The translations under genes and the position numbers were made by a program. A stretch of DNA of 64,000 nucleotides from Scleroderma bovista. Its lineage: Eukaryota > Basidiomycota > Agaricomycetes > Boletales > Sclerodermataceae. Below, piece after piece: positions 63,895-64,000 of the stretch (the stretch's first letter is position 1; each line of letters begins with the position of its first letter). The stretch covers positions 1 to 64,000 of the forward strand of contig JAYMGJ010000028.1 of NCBI GenBank assembly GCA_037178675.1. The letters are read 5' to 3'. The notes under the pieces were generated by a model. It saw nothing but the letters and a program-made list of their open reading frames with translations. It searched no databases and was not told the DNA's origin.

Positions 63895-64000
63895 CTGAAC
63901 TGATAACATTGAAATGCTGTATGGGCTTTACAAGTCATTCAATGCCCGAAGCATCACTGGCAGTGTTACCAGTGAGCACGGATCAAAGACCTAGGCACTC
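63895..64000. other. Downstream flank of GatB to window end
   Basis: 106 bp, presumably 3' UTR; nothing else visible. Confidence 0.5.

Overview
The window is nuclear DNA of a filamentous basidiomycete, most likely an Agaricomycete (mushroom-type fungus). The evidence is gene-dense conserved eukaryotic genes with many ~50-nt GT-AG introns, a Plavaka-type DNA transposase, a DUF6532-like gene, and chromodomain Ty3/Gypsy elements. No prokaryotic, organellar or rRNA/tRNA feature was recognised.

Layout. (1) 1-18,010 is a retrotransposon cluster: a Ty1/Copia element (3' LTR complete, only the last 66 bp of the 5' LTR in view) that appears inserted into the gag-pol of a chromodomain Ty3/Gypsy element; then a second, separate Ty3/Gypsy element with its own gag, a canonical -1 frameshift heptamer and a nonsense-broken pol; its 3' LTR is cut off and joined to a 5'-truncated Tad-like LINE. 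(2) 18,010-29,000 is a DNA-transposon neighbourhood: a DUF6532-like gene (minus) diverging from an apparently intact, spliced Plavaka transposase (plus), a frameshifted copy of a basidiomycete-specific gene of unknown function, and an inverted-repeat unit with a strand-asymmetric triplet-rich core. (3) 29,000-64,000 is ordinary gene-rich euchromatin: an AlkB-like dioxygenase, two tandem histidine-phosphatase (phosphoglycerate-mutase-like) genes, THO subunit Tho3, inosine-uridine nucleoside hydrolase, a diaphanous-type formin, a PTP-like phosphatase, MCM6, VAC14, a membrane-anchored parallel beta-helix protein, poly(A) polymerase, an unrecognised multi-exon gene and mitochondrial GatB.

The host genes form no pathway cluster; they are a normal mixed housekeeping set (mRNA export and polyadenylation, replication licensing, actin, endolysosomal lipid signalling, mitochondrial translation). 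Several are divergent pairs with 120-170 bp shared promoters (Tho3 with nucleoside hydrolase, phosphatase with MCM6, the 60-kb unknown with GatB). The repeat half shows a consistent decay mark: the in-frame stops are TGA, nearly all explainable as CGA to TGA, and all five LTR substitutions in the second Gypsy element lie at CpG sites, as expected from deamination of methylated cytosine. Exon joins were inferred by eye from reading frame, GT/AG (or GC/AG) signals and family alignment recalled from knowledge; no search was run.
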